This document shows positions 44,316-55,680 of a stretch of 64,000 nucleotides of DNA, one piece after another. The DNA comes from Hypoxylon rubiginosum (lineage: Eukaryota; Ascomycota; Sordariomycetes; Xylariales; Hypoxylaceae), in NCBI GenBank assembly GCA_902806565.1, contig CADCXA010000055.1:1922001-1986000 (forward strand), read 5' to 3'. A program made the position numbers and the translations under genes. Below the pieces are notes generated by a model. The model saw nothing but the letters and a program-made list of their open reading frames with translations, was not told the origin of the DNA and searched no databases. Position 1 is the first letter of the stretch. Each line of letters opens with the position of its first letter.

Positions 44316-45691
44316 CTAACGACGCGAGTTCCGGCTTCTCGCATTCTTGACGTGTCTGGAGGCTCGGTTCAAGGTCTTCCTGTACTTAACCCACATGAAA
44401 AAGGCGTCCTTGAGCACGACGAAGAGATACCCGCCGATCAGGCTGCGGCCCCACCGCCGCTGGAGGATACCCGTGACGGGGCCGTAGGCCGGGCGCGTGA
44501 CGAAGCGTGTGGGCAGCGCTAGGCGCAACAGCTCGCCCATTCCGTAGCACACGCCCGGCCAGACCAGGGTTCCGGCTAGGAAGTTCAAGACGGGATCTAG
44601 ACCCCGATTTCGAGGGCGGACTACGTCGACGTTATCTTCCTCTTCGCCGAGCAACATGTTGAATCCGTAGGCGAGCAGACGGTCCTCGTCGGCCGCCGGC
44701 CCGGCCAACGGCTCGACTGCTGGCTCAGGACGGCCTTCAATGGCCGCTGGCTGCTCTGTTGCTTCATGGGGCAACATCTTTCGTGCCTGAGCCTTCCATT
44801 TATTTTCAAGGATTCTGTACAGTGTATTGTGAATGTGGCGATATGTCGCCTGGATGACGGGGTAGAGGCTTAGTGCTCGCTGGGCAGACGGTGGCCAGGC
44901 CAGGTCCTCGTCCGACTGGTCAATAAGTGTCGTGTACTGTTGGTTAGAGGAGTTACTGTCAGTGATTTTCGAGGCAGAGGTTGCATGAATTAGGTATGGA
45001 AGCTTACTAGTATTGAAGCTGGAATCACTATGATATCGGCTAGGGGTATTCGGCTGAGCACGAGGGCCGGGGCGATGAAGGGCAGCACGGCGAAATGCGA
45101 CATGTTAACAGGCAGTTCACGATGCATATCTTGTACCTGGCCCTCCTGGCGCATGGCGAGCAACGCAGCAACATCGTCGCTGTTGAACAGGAAGTTGGTA
45201 AGGGCATCAGGGCCCGCAAACAAGTCGATGGCCTTGGCGCCGTAGAAAGAGCTGCTCGCCAGTGCGCTAGACACAGCGAGGCCTGTCAAAAACTGAGGAG
45301 ACCACTCAGAAAGTCGGTCGCTTAAAAAATTGCTAAGCTGTACGGCACTATCCAACCGCTCGGTTACCGTGATCGGGGATTTGCAGATGGTACATTTAAT
45401 CTCCTTTCCTTGCGCTTCGAGATCGGCAATCCACTCCAAGAGGCAGTTTTCGTGGCCTTCTAGTGTACACGAACACGGCATGCGCCAATCGGAGGGCAGG
45501 GCAGCCTCGGGCTCGTCAACGAGGCAGACGAAACATCGACGAGTATCCGGTGGAGGTCCAGAGGTTAGACCTATCGCAGACTCGGTGATATCGCGAGTGT
45601 CGTAAATTTGGGGAGCTGGTGCAGCTGTGTCGTTCTCGTCGTCGTCGTTTAGTGGCCCAACGAGAGGGACCTGATGCGGCGGAGAATCCAT
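44316..45691 (-). CDS. RING-CH (RINGv) membrane E3 ubiquitin ligase
   Basis: Membrane-bound ubiquitin ligase of the MARCH/RING-CH type. Two exons, 45691-45008 and 44936-44316, give 434 residues. The C4HC3 finger lies at about residues 52-102: CFVCLVDEPE, MPCSCTLEGHENCLLEWI, and CTICKSPITV. Following hydrophobic stretches (FLTGLAVSSALASSSFYGA, FAVLPFIAPALVLSRI, IIVIPASIL) and later LAGTLVWPGVCYGMGELL and GRSLIGGYLFVVLKDAFFM give three or four membrane segments. This layout, finger first and helices after, is common in fungal RING-CH proteins thought to act in ER or mitochondrial membrane quality control; the target membrane cannot be told from sequence. The protein ends in a basic tail (NRASRHVKNARSRNSRR). 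Confidence 0.88.
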
Positions 45692-46799
45692 CGTCGGAAT
45701 TAGTTTATCTGTGGTGAGGATTGCAACTCATAGAACGAACGCTATGCCATGCTTCGAGGAAAGGATGAAGTATTCGTAGAGAAGATGTGGGGTAGGGGGA
45801 GAGGGAGATGGGATGCGATTTATTTTTACAGCTGTGGCGTGGTTGAGTTTCCGATGATTGAGTTACTGCAGGTGGTGTCACTGATATCATCGTCGTTAGC
45901 TGTAGGTACCCACACCCCTAGGTACCCGCCTTCCCGTGTCCCGTCCGCTAAAGGCGCCAGCCGACGGCTCTTTATGTTTAGGTGCATATTATAACACTTA
46001 GCACCTAGCTTTAATGCCCCTTTATGGAGATATAAGGTACCTCTCACCAAACACTTTGAAAAGACAGCTATTCTTCTCAACTGAACCAGTATCTTCATAA
46101 GTGCCTTTTTTATTTATTTAGTCCCCCCTCCCTTCTTTCTAGTACTTCCAGTTTTCTGGTCCCTCAGCATCCTCTGCTTAAACACGGCCGTGGAGTTGAT
46201 TCAGGTGCTTGGGCGAAACATATGACTGGCTCTGCGGGTTGCGGCATTGCATCGCCATGCTTCCTAGATCTTCCTTGGCATTACTCCCCTGTGAAGTCAG
46301 CTAGATTACGAAGTAGAACAGTATGAATTTCTTCCCATCTTGAGGGCTGAAAAGAGTTGACAAGTGAGGTGAAACGGTCTATTCTATACACGACTGTCTA
46401 ATACAATACAAGATCATCATGATGGATATTCTACAATAAGGTACGACGTACGAAAATCACCCCTGGATCGATTTATCTATACCTTTCACATCAAATTCCA
46501 GATTAAGCATGGCTCATATCAATGTGCTGACGACTTGAACTAGCCGCCAAGACGAACATCGCATCCGAATGGACGGTTAATATGCAACGACCCCTAACCC
46601 CCAGCTCGGGTTTAGGACCCTGTATAGAGCATTTTGCTAGGGTGTTTGCAGTCCGCGGAATATATCGCCATGTTACCATCCCGCCTTGTCTCGCCCTTCT
46701 TTGTTTCTAGGCGCCTCGGTGTTGCTGTCACCGTCAACTTAAGCCCTGATCTGCTGTCTTTCCTTCTTCACTCACCCAATATTACCTAGGAGGTAAGCC
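45692..46799. other. Divergent promoter region, RING-CH and small membrane protein
   Basis: About 1.1 kb between divergent genes. A motif variant TTACCTAGGAGGTAAG lies at 46781-46796, immediately before the ATG of the membrane-protein gene and so probably in its leader. Confidence 0.5.
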
Positions 46800-47437
46800 A
46801 TGGCGCGACCGCGTGCACCGAAACCGTCTGCCATTGCATATGCCGTCGCTCGAATTCTTGGCATGGGGGCGTCTGTGGTATTACTGGCCAATTTAATATA
46901 CGAGAGCGTCAATTGGGGGAAGACGTTAGGACTCTCCGTCACGGCGGTAAGACGTCTGGATGCCCCAGCCGTGCGGCTACTCTTTCGTTTCCCAAGCGCT
47001 AAATGTACATACGACAGGCCGTGATCGCACTCGTCGTCGATGGCTCCGAGCTCATGGGATTATTGGATTCCACGCGCACCATTCCTCGTGTCTCGGCCTC
47101 GTGGGTGGTCTGCGGAGATATGCTAGTGCTGTGCCTCGCAATCCCTTCCATCTTCTTGATCATATTGAGCAATTATGACGGCTCGACACCCCCCGAGCCA
47201 GATCCTTGGGAAAGCGCCGACACTCTGTCTCTCGACGTTACGATTGCCTTATGGTGAGTAATGAAATACCGTTGGATTGAGGCTGATCGGAGCCTGACTA
47301 ACCGGTATAGTGTTCTGAGATTCTTCCTCTTGATCTGGAGTTGTGTCGACTGCTGCTACTCAATAAGGCAGCCCAGACATCCTGAAGACGAGCGAATGTC
47401 GCACGTAGATTCATCGAGCGAGCTACGAGATGTCTAG
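46800..47437 (+). CDS. Hypothetical integral membrane protein, four hydrophobic segments
   Basis: Not recognised as a named family. Exons 46800-46946, 47018-47253 and 47311-47437 give 169 residues with clean phases 0 and 2. Hydrophobic segments are near residues 12-34 (ARILGMGASVVLLANLIY), 50-66 (AVIALVVDGSELMGLL), 78-100 (VVCGDMLVLCLAIPSIFLII) and 128-146 (VLRFFLLIWSCVDCCYS). The N-terminus is basic (MARPRAPKP) and the C-terminus hydrophilic. Four short helices with a small size resemble MARVEL-like or tetraspan fungal proteins, but I see no diagnostic motif. Its start codon follows the palindromic-motif variant by three bases. Confidence 0.7.
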
Positions 47438-47549
47438 CCCATCCCCTTATTTATTACTATTGCTGTTAAATCCTTCTCCAAATAGATAGTTCGAAAACCT
47501 CTACTTCACTCCCTTTTAACGCACAATCAATGACGCAAGTCCGGAAATA

Positions 47550-48604
47550 TCAGAAATATCGCCAAATACCCCCCTCTCTAGCCTCTCCTATCTTACTGCA
47601 AGGTTGATTGTGTCCTTTATCCCCGGGACATAGCTTCTGATTGGGATGAGGCTTACAGGCCGTCCCTACGCAGCAGGAGATGCTGCGGCTGCACCCTGGA
47701 ATGTCCACTTTCGTGGCCAAGTCATCCGTGGGATACGTATATGCCATTTTCGCACAAGCCCCAAAGATGTTATCGATCGGCGGAGCTAGATCCTCTCTGT
47801 ATGGGTTCAGGCACGTCTTTGCGTTCAGCTGAAGCTCAGCCTGTGTCAATTCGTTAGCTCGGTCGTATCTAGCGGATATCTTTGGTAACAAACCGGGCAC
47901 ATGTCGTGCAAGTCTAGGTTACAACCAAACACGACTTGTTGATTGCATTCGCAGACCATCGGCACTGTGAAACCATCGCTGGGTTCTTCGTTAGCCGATA
48001 TACTCATACCAGCATCCATTCAGTTGGACTTACACGTAGCTAACATCCATGGCCATGAAACCATTTCCAGATGGGTCCACCATGAATGATCCTTCAAACA
48101 AGGAGCCTCTGTCGACAATATCATAGCCTTCTTCATACATCGCTAGCCGTCCGGACCACTGCACGTGCGAAACGAGTAAGCCTACGAGGAGCGAGAAGGG
48201 ATAGTCTCATAGGCAGTAGACGTCTTGGACACAACGTTCCAGAGATACTATTACCAAGACAAGGGGGAGATACTCGGCCCGAAGACCTGACTTACTCCCG
48301 TCGGGACCGCGAAACTAAACGTCTCATCCGGTGCCACAATATTCTGCTCGTTGTCGTGTCGGATCGCGGTCGGGCTACCGGCGCCTTGGAAATGCGAGGT
48401 CGAGATGGCAGCTGTGTGAGAGTTAACCACGGTTACCACAAAATTGCCGTCGGCCGGGACGGAAGCCTCAGGGGTAGCCTCGGGAGCCCCCACGGCGAAT
48501 GACGTCTTTGTTGTTGTTTCGCTTGTTGGAGCTGCCCAGCTGGCTTCTGGTAAGTACATGGCTACCAGGGCCCAGAGGGCCGGGATGTACTTGGTAGAGA
48601 GCAT
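47550..48604 (-). CDS. Secreted fungal thaumatin/osmotin-like protein
   Basis: Cysteine-rich extracellular protein of the kind usually annotated as fungal osmotin/thaumatin-like. Exons 48604-48296, 48158-48034, 47978-47894 and 47840-47550 give 269 residues. A signal peptide is visible (MLSTKYIPALWALVAMYLPE up to SWAAP). Conserved blocks: NFVVTVVNSHTAAIST, GRLAMYEEGYDIVDRGSLFE, DVSYVDGFTVPMVCECN, GCNLDLHDMCP, and CAKMAYTYPTDDLA with SCCVGTAC near the end. Many cysteines are spaced as in disulfide-bonded secreted proteins. The role may be cell-wall or glucan related, but this is by analogy only. The upstream in-frame codons before 48604 lack signal-peptide character, which supports this start. 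Confidence 0.85.
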
Positions 48605-49338
48605 TTTCGGCTCTGCTATGAAGGATTTGAAGGCGGCGTCCTGGAATCGGGCGGCGATGTGTATATGATCAAGACAAAGATTCGAGAAGGTGGAGATAAC
48701 CTGGGGCATATATACCTATTTCGAGACGAGAACGCTCAAGAGTGCATGACCTTGCCTACCTAGGAGCTGCACATGAAAGCAACGCATTGACTTTGGATTG
48801 GGTTACATCGAGGAGAATCCGGAAGTGAATATTTTGAGAACCATTTTGCCCGAAGCAGTTGAAGTTACGAAACGTAGAAGACGGAAGTATATAAGTGGAA
48901 AAGTAAATTGCATTGAGTCACGGCTCTACGTTAAGAGGATGGGAGTGTTTCATCCTATGTGTTGCCGGAGGCTAAGAACTCTCCACTACGGATCGCCTCA
49001 TATTGTCGTCACTCATAGTATCGCGTGTTAGCGTTTTGTACATTTGAATTCAGAACGCGTCACCAAAGTTCAATTGATCAAATATATTATGCAATTAATA
49101 ATGCTACGAGGATATTATGCGACGTCTGATATCTACCTAGGTAAACTCAGGCGTAACTCACTGCCGAACTACCCATGTACTGATAGACACTTCAAGGTTG
49201 TTATCATTAGGCACCCGTAGATACATGATAGAGTGGTTTGCCCGTATTCGCGGCTTCATTAGAGGCTCGGCTTCACATCCAATAATATTAATGGTAATTC
49301 GCACATCGTAGCGAGTTACATACTTATCTAAACCAAAA
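48605..49338. other. Intergenic between thaumatin-like gene and aminopeptidase
   Basis: About 730 bases; thaumatin-like promoter and aminopeptidase 3' flank. Motif copies at 48756-48764 (CCTACCTAG) and 49132-49142 (TCTACCTAGGT). No gene seen. Confidence 0.5.
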
Positions 49339-51003
49339 TTACAACACAAGGCGATGACCGTGATATTTGGCTGGCTCCTCAGAGGCACTCTGCATAGATG
49401 CCTTCGACCGCTCGGGGAAGCCATCAAATGAGAGAGCAAAAGTAGCAACGGAATGGGCAACGAGCTGTAGGCGGAGTTAGCAAGATAGGGTCCTATGAAG
49501 CGCTGAGGGCGGGAAGAGATGATGAAACAACTGACCTTCGTGTTGACGAGCCATGCAGTCGAATTGACATTGCCAGTATCATCACACAGCTGGTGATAGC
49601 AAGGATCGTACCAATCGCCTGCGACGCCGCCAAACATGGTTTCCTCCTCTTTCGTCTTGATACCTTCGGCGCCTGTCGCGATACCTCCTCCCGGGATGCC
49701 GTTACGGATGAAGGCATCGTAGTCACTGCGTCCATCGAACGGAATGAAGGTATAATTGAGGCCCTGGTCAGCGTACCAGTCCAGATACAAATTCCTCAGC
49801 TCCTCCGAGCCTTCGGGGTTCGCGGCGTTGGTGGCGTTGTAAACCTGATAGGCAAAGTTCGGGGAGCCCATCATATCATAGTCCATGAAGAGACGAATCT
49901 TCATGTTTTCCTCCTCGGGTAGGACCTCAACGTAGTAGTCCGAACCGAGGAGACCCTCCTCCTCTCCGGCCCACCAAGCAAACCGCACACAATTGTTCAC
50001 GCTGAAGTTGGTCAATTGCGTAGCAACTTCGAGGAGGGTTAGGCTGCCAGAGCCGTCGTCATTAATCCCCGGTCCTTCAGAGACGCTGTCGCTGTGGCCG
50101 CCCAGCATGACGCAGTTGTCCGGGTCTCCCTCGACGGTCTGGGCGATGATGTTGGTGGTCTGGATCTGCTTCACTTCAGCGTCGATGTATGCGATTGAAT
50201 CAACAACTTTGCCCGCTTTTAGTTTCTCGATGATGGGGCCGGCATCCTTTCCTGACAGACCGAACGTGGCGACGTGATCAGGAGTGGGGCTCTCGAGCGT
50301 GCCGGAGAGATCTCCAGAATCGTAGTTGTAGACGATGGCAGCAACCGCACCCGCCTTGCCGGCCAGTTCTGATTTCGCGCCAAAGGAGCACGTACCACGA
50401 AGGACGAAAGCCACGTTGCCGGTGACTTCGGCTGGATAGTCGGATGCATCGCAACCTTCGTTCGCTACGAGAACGAGATCCCCATAGACCGGCTCCTTGT
50501 GAGCGGTTGGAGGCGTCAGTGACATGGGTGAAGCCGACTCGGGTACCTCATGACCAATAACCAAGCGGGATTCATAGACCTTTCCCAAAACAGCAGGGAA
50601 TGGCTGCTCTGAGAGGGTATAGTAACCACCAAGACTTTCTAGAGCCGAGTAGATATACTCTAATGTGCCGGCATGTCCTAATATAATGAATGAGTCAGAG
50701 GTGCCGCTTGATGGGTATGCTCCTCAAAATTTACATACCCTCGCTCCCAATTACTCGCGTTGGGTGTCCGTACTCGTGCACCGATTTCTGAGCGATCTCA
50801 TAAAGATCCTTGGCGCGCTCGACAAGACTCTCAATCTTGATACTGGCCTGCAGATCGTCGGTGTTGACTAACGGTTTCCCAAGTGCGTTGCCAGCTCTCG
50901 ATGGGCTCTGTTGTGGAATTAGAGGTATCTGAAGCTCAGATGCGGTCGCAGCGCCCAGCGCCGCAAGTAAAAGCGTGCAAGACCATCGAGAAGGGGGCGC
51001 CAT
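49339..51003 (-). CDS. APE3: Vacuolar aminopeptidase Y type M28 metallopeptidase
   Basis: Zinc aminopeptidase of the M28 family with an inserted protease-associated domain, vacuolar in yeast and often secreted in filamentous fungi. Exons 51003-50739, 50677-49536 and 49464-49339 give 510 residues. Signal peptide MAPPSRWSCTLLLAALGAATA. The PA domain spans roughly residues 150-250 (GDLVLVANEGCDASDYP, GNVAFVLRGTCSFGAKSELA). Metal and catalytic residues: HSDSV, GPGINDDGSGS, EEEGLLGSDYY, DYDMMGSPN and the final histidine in YHQLCDD. The last exon supplies the normal closing helix (HSVATFALSFDGFP). Running past the final donor would add an unrelated tail, so the intron is needed. Same strand as the upstream amidoligase-like gene, about 410 bases away. 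Confidence 0.92.
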
Positions 51004-51417
51004 GATGAGTTGCACCTTACGTTTACGAATTGCTTGATGAGGATATCACAGAAAGGAAAAGGATGACGGAGGGAAGGTTTTGTTTGTGTCCATATCACCG
51101 GGGGGATCCCGCTATACCATCCTGGGTTAGGCCAAGACAGGGGCTGAGGATACCGTCTTGCATAGGTACATGTTCACACTACATGCATTTAAGAGGTAGA
51201 TATGCGCTTAGCAGCATCTATGCTCTACTACGTACATCTGTATGCTCAAACTCAAGATCCCTTCCAAGGTATCAGGGATATTATTCTAATACGTTATTTA
51301 CTAAGAGTACCTATAAAGGCAGCTATCCTTTAACCTATGCTATGAGCCATTAGGCATATGAAAACGAAGTGGGAAAATACTGGCTGAAGAGTCATTCTAA
51401 CACAGGAAGATGCGAAC
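51004..51417. other. Aminopeptidase promoter
   Basis: About 410 bases between the amidoligase-like stop and the aminopeptidase start, both on the minus strand. No specific sites recognised. Confidence 0.5.
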
Positions 51418-52791
51418 TTAAGCATGAGGGTACGCATCGACGAATAGGTTTTCGAACGTTTCTGAAATATTATTCGGATGATTCACCTTATTCTGAAAGT
51501 ACGCAGCTTGCTCTTCGAGACCGAGATCGCGCAGGAGAGGGAGACCTCCATACGCGCCTCTCGATTTCTCGATGATGGCCATGATGTCGCTCGTATTTCC
51601 CCTTCGAGACAGGTCGAACAGCCGAATCAGGACGGTCACCCAGTTGAGAATAAGAGCAGGGTCTAGAGTCCCTTCCATATTCCTAAACTCGATCGTACCC
51701 GTCTCGCCGTCGTTGTGCATGCTCGGGTTGGGCTGGGCGCCCTCGCAGAAACCTTGGAATCCGAGGCTGCCTCTACCTAAGGTCGCGTCTGCCTCTAATC
51801 TGCCCGTATTATCCATGGCCACCAACTCCAGCTTATGTACCAACAGCTGATGAACAAGCGCGTTAGTATCTTTTGCTCGCCATATGAACTCGGCTTCGTC
51901 CCGTTCACGCCGACTCAGTATACAAGTCGGCACAATGTGGTGCATCCGTTCGTGGAGGTATGCAAAATCCGCCCCTTGGAGCCCGTCTTCTATCTCCTCG
52001 GCGAGTTCTTCATCGTTCATGGTGTTAAGGCGGGAATGCCTTGTCAATGGCAGACACTTGCCGTTTATACGACGAGAGTGGTGCGAAAGGAGGAATACGT
52101 GGGTCTCGACGAACCACCACAGCGTGCAAAACACCCGGAGCCACACTGGACACATCTCGTAGGAGTCGGAGTCCCGTTCCTTCTCTCCGATGTGCACCAT
52201 CAAAGATGTCGAAGGGGCGAGTCGTAGGCGGAAGTACTGCCGTAGAGCAACGATAGCATTCGCAATCGGGTCAAAATGGCCTGGGAGCGTCGAGTCCCGC
52301 TTGCTGGATCTGATTTTGACACCGATCCAGGTATAATGGTGTTCGAATGGATCGCGTCGCAGAAGTAGATCCGGGGCGGACTCGACAACCCATTGAGAGT
52401 ATTGGGCCCTGCGAGCTATTGATTGAGACTCTTCTTCCATCGCCGCTATAACCCTAGCGTGCGGAAGTATACCTCCTAGGTGCTTCCATGCCGGAACCCT
52501 AGCCACTCCTCGCAAAACGATCAAGACGTTGTCAATGACTTGTCTCGATATCTCGTACTCGGCGGTGCCCGGTTGTACAGTGAGAACTTGTCTGCCATCG
52601 TCCGGGTGTGGGTCTGGCTGTCCCTCGACTAGAACGGGGATCAGGAATTGAAGTTCAACCCCGTATGTGGCCGGAATGCGCCCGTAATACTGGTCAAGGT
52701 CTTCTGGGCGCATCGACTGTGCTTGCTCATCGGTGAGAATTGGTCTCCCAGCCAAGAGGTCCAACCCAAGTAGATCTTTCTGGTCTGCCAT
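51418..52791 (-). CDS. Putative amidoligase (Amidoligase_2-like) protein
   Basis: Single exon, 457 residues. Matches the fungal putative-amidoligase family, whose members belong to the carboxylate-amine/ammonia ligase superfamily and are predicted to form amide bonds with ATP; no fungal member has an assigned substrate to my knowledge. Family-like blocks: YGVELQFLIPVLVEGQPDP (N-terminal strand with metal-ligand glutamate), HHYTWIGVKIRSSK, STSLMVHIGEKE (usual form is H-V-H-V-G), and TGTIEFRNMEGTLDPALIL (the E-F-R and G-T-L-D block). VHIG keeps the second histidine of the motif. Hydrophilic overall, no signal peptide or membrane helix. It lies head-to-tail with an M28 aminopeptidase. Confidence 0.8.
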   Translation of the reverse strand: MADQKDLLGLDLLAGRPILTDEQAQSMRPEDLDQYYGRIPATYGVELQFLIPVLVEGQPDPHPDDGRQVLTVQPGTAEYEISRQVIDNVLIVLRGVARVPAWKHLGGILPHARVIAAMEEESQSIARRAQYSQWVVESAPDLLLRRDPFEHHYTWIGVKIRSSKRDSTLPGHFDPIANAIVALRQYFRLRLAPSTSLMVHIGEKERDSDSYEMCPVWLRVFCTLWWFVETHVFLLSHHSRRINGKCLPLTRHSRLNTMNDEELAEEIEDGLQGADFAYLHERMHHIVPTCILSRRERDEAEFIWRAKDTNALVHQLLVHKLELVAMDNTGRLEADATLGRGSLGFQGFCEGAQPNPSMHNDGETGTIEFRNMEGTLDPALILNWVTVLIRLFDLSRRGNTSDIMAIIEKSRGAYGGLPLLRDLGLEEQAAYFQNKVNHPNNISETFENLFVDAYPHA

Positions 52792-54016
52792 TCTTTCTCG
52801 TACCCCTGGAACTAATTAGAATATTTGGGCTTGGTCGTAATACGTACGAACTTGCTGATAACTTGATGCTGAGCGGGTCGGTACCTGTTATATCGATGTT
52901 CCGGGTCATTATATGCGTGCATTGCTGTTCTCCATGTGTCTTTGTTGGCTGATATACGAAAAGACCCTGTTTTCGTTCTTTGTGGCTGTAACAAAGGTAT
53001 TGTCAGAATGTGCTTGGCCTTCATATCTCAGAAGTCATGCAGACTATGAATAAACCCTGTGTAAATGGGCCCAACATGCGAGTAAGAGAACTGTTCCTTT
53101 GCGAATGCGGGATGTCAATTGGCGACAGGATGATTGTTTGGCTGTGAATAGCATCTCGTTCGCAGCGCTAGTGACCCCGAAAGCTCTACGCTGTACGGTC
53201 CTTGCATATGCATAATCCCTCGTAGCCACGTGCCATGCAAAGGGCCCCTGAGCTGAAGATGATTGCCAATGACCGTTCGAGGATGCATTACTAATTTCCA
53301 TTTGTAGCTCCCTACATCCAATACCAATACCAAGAGGTGAGGGTTAGGTACCGGCGCCAATGCAAGTCCTTTCAGCCCTATTCTTATCCGTACTGCTGGA
53401 CTCGATCCTCTTCTTGCGCCGACATTTACGATTGGTTTCTTCAACAGCTCCCCGCGTCTACGAAGTACCTTCGACCCCTTTTCATCTGTCGGAGGTTACC
53501 GTTGAGGATCATCGTGTAATCCATGTAAGAATCTGGGCTAGCCAAGGATGCGATGGCTCGGCGGAGCGAGTGTTGAAGTCCCGGCTGCCTGGATAAGCGT
53601 ATGAAGAGTCGAAGAGGAATGGTCCGGTTGAGCTATCTGGCGCGACAGGCAGCAGTAATTTATACTATTACCTTTCCTATACTGCTGCCTTACCACATTT
53701 AGCAGCAGCAAATGGGGCTTTAGAGAGCCATAGGGAGTCAAAAGGGCCATAGCATGAAGTCAAGATGGTATCTCATTGGCTCGCTCGGACTAATCCTGGT
53801 AGTCCCACTGGCTTGTCGCTAGCTTCTAAAGCGGGCAGGGGATGCTTTATCATCAGGATATCTACATAGTATCGTGAAGTCCCATCGTGTCGCTTCATGA
53901 TGGCATTCGGGCTTAACTATCATATCCCGCGAACAGAAGAGCAACACGTATTTGTACATTATCTCGGACTTTTTTATTTCTTTAATACTTGAAAACATCC
54001 TACCAAGCACAAAGCA
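52792..54016. other. Intergenic between amidoligase-like gene and Zn2Cys6 regulator
   Basis: About 1.2 kb. A frame at 53360-53596 starts with a hydrophobic stretch like a signal anchor but has no support beyond length, so I do not call it. The rest must hold the two divergent promoters. Confidence 0.45.
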
Positions 54017-55680
54017 ATGGCTCGAAAGGGAAGTCGGAAGGTTAGAACAGGCTGCCTGACATGCAAGTATGGCACTCGTACCTCCGCATAAGCGAATGGC
54101 TAGCCAATGAACGAGTCCGACTGACATTCAATCATAGGGCTCGCAAAGTGAAATGTGACGAAGTCAAGCCACGGTGCCACCGTTGTATCAGCACAGGTCG
54201 CACATGTGGCGGATATGTTACCAAACCAAACCCCGGGCTTCTCTGGCACCGACCTCGTCAGCTCTTTCAGAGCATAGACACCGCGAGCGAAGGCAGGGCC
54301 CTGCAGTTCTTCTGCGAGGAGACGGCACAGTTCTTATCAGGTGCCACGGATCCGTATTTCTGGACCCATCTAGTTATGCAGTTCAGCAACTTTGAGCCGG
54401 CAGTTAGACATTCGGTGGTCGCCATCAGCTCGTTGTACGAGCAGTTCCAAGCTGGGGGGAAAGTTTCTTCCGTCCACCTGGCAGAAAACAGCCTTGCGCT
54501 GCAGCATTACAATGCTGCCATTCGCGAGCTGAAGACGACAGAAAACCAACCCCTGGTCCTTCTGGTCTGTATTCTTTTTATCTGCATCGAGTTCATGCTA
54601 TCCAACAAGACTGCTGCCATTCAACATTGCAAACATGGCATCGCCCTCTTGGAGAATGCCAATTACTCCTGGGCAAGAGAGTACCTCGTACCCGTCTTCC
54701 GACGCTTAAGTACATTTCCATTTTTCTTTGGGAACAGTCATGATGACTTCCCCGACCTAGTCCCCTTGGACGATCCTATTCCGATATCATTCCGTGATTT
54801 CGCGGAGGCACAGTCGGTCATGGACAGCATATTGAGCCAAGCGCTGCGGCTGATACGATGGGGTGATGCGTATCGCTTCGGAAGCAAAAGATATGAATCG
54901 ATACCATCCAAATATTTAACAGAGCGGGAGGAAACCGGGTCTATGTTGGACAAATGGCATGCCTTGTTCCTGAGTATGGATGCTGGCGCCATGCTGCCTG
55001 CTACTCCAACATCAGACAGTTACAACTTCAAGACGGATACCATTCAAGCCATGTCGCGTGCTATTCTCCTAGTACGCTACGAAGTCTGTCGAATATGGTT
55101 GGACGTAGCATTCGAAACCGACGAAACGTGTTACGATTCCCATCTCGAAGGCTTTCGGCGAGTGATTGGACTATGCCAATTCTTCGACTCCATGGTTCCC
55201 GACGAAGCGCGAAAGACAGTTACCAACCGCAACCCGAAGTTCATCTTTGAGATGGGCTTCATGCCGCTGCTTCACTTCGTCGCGACGAAATGCCGCGACT
55301 TCGACATGCGGGTGGAAGCCTTACGCCTGATGACGGTACTCGGCGTTCCGCGGGAGAACCTGTGGGAGATCGACCAGATGTTCGCGATAGGCAGACGAGT
55401 CATTGAAATGGAACACGATGTCGTGCTGGATGACCTCGGGTGCCCCATAACACCGGCTTTGTGTCCGAGCCCGCCGGCGGACGAGAAGAGAGTACGGTTC
55501 ACTATAACGGAGCCGAATTTATTTACACATGTCAATGTAAATAAGGAGGAAGTACTCGGTTGGAGTGTAGATTTTGTTATGCGCGACAAAGAAGACACGA
55601 TCTTCTCTCATACCGAATTCATTCCTAAGGAACGACTTGAAACAACACTCTACCCTATTTCACCTCCAGCGAGTGTATAA
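54017..55680 (+). CDS. Zn2Cys6 fungal transcription factor
   Basis: DNA-binding regulator; targets unknown. Exons 54017-54066 and 54138-55680 give 530 residues. The intron splits the zinc cluster: KVRTGCLTCK lies in exon 1 and ARKVKCDEVKPRCHRC in exon 2, giving the full C-x2-C-x6-C-x5-C-x2-C-x6-C pattern at residues 13-40. The remainder is the usual helical regulatory region (FEPAVRHSVVAISSLYEQF, LVCILFICIEFMLSNK) with a C-terminal part of alternating helices. This is the compact class seen with GIY-type leaders (ARKGSRKVRTGC). No adjacent biosynthetic genes suggest a target. If the first exon is missed, a false start inside the intron yields a protein without a complete finger. Confidence 0.92.

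Noticed and set aside
53360..53596. 79-codon plus-strand frame with a hydrophobic start
   Set aside because: Looks like a possible signal anchor but has no cysteine pattern, domain, or splice partners; likely chance.
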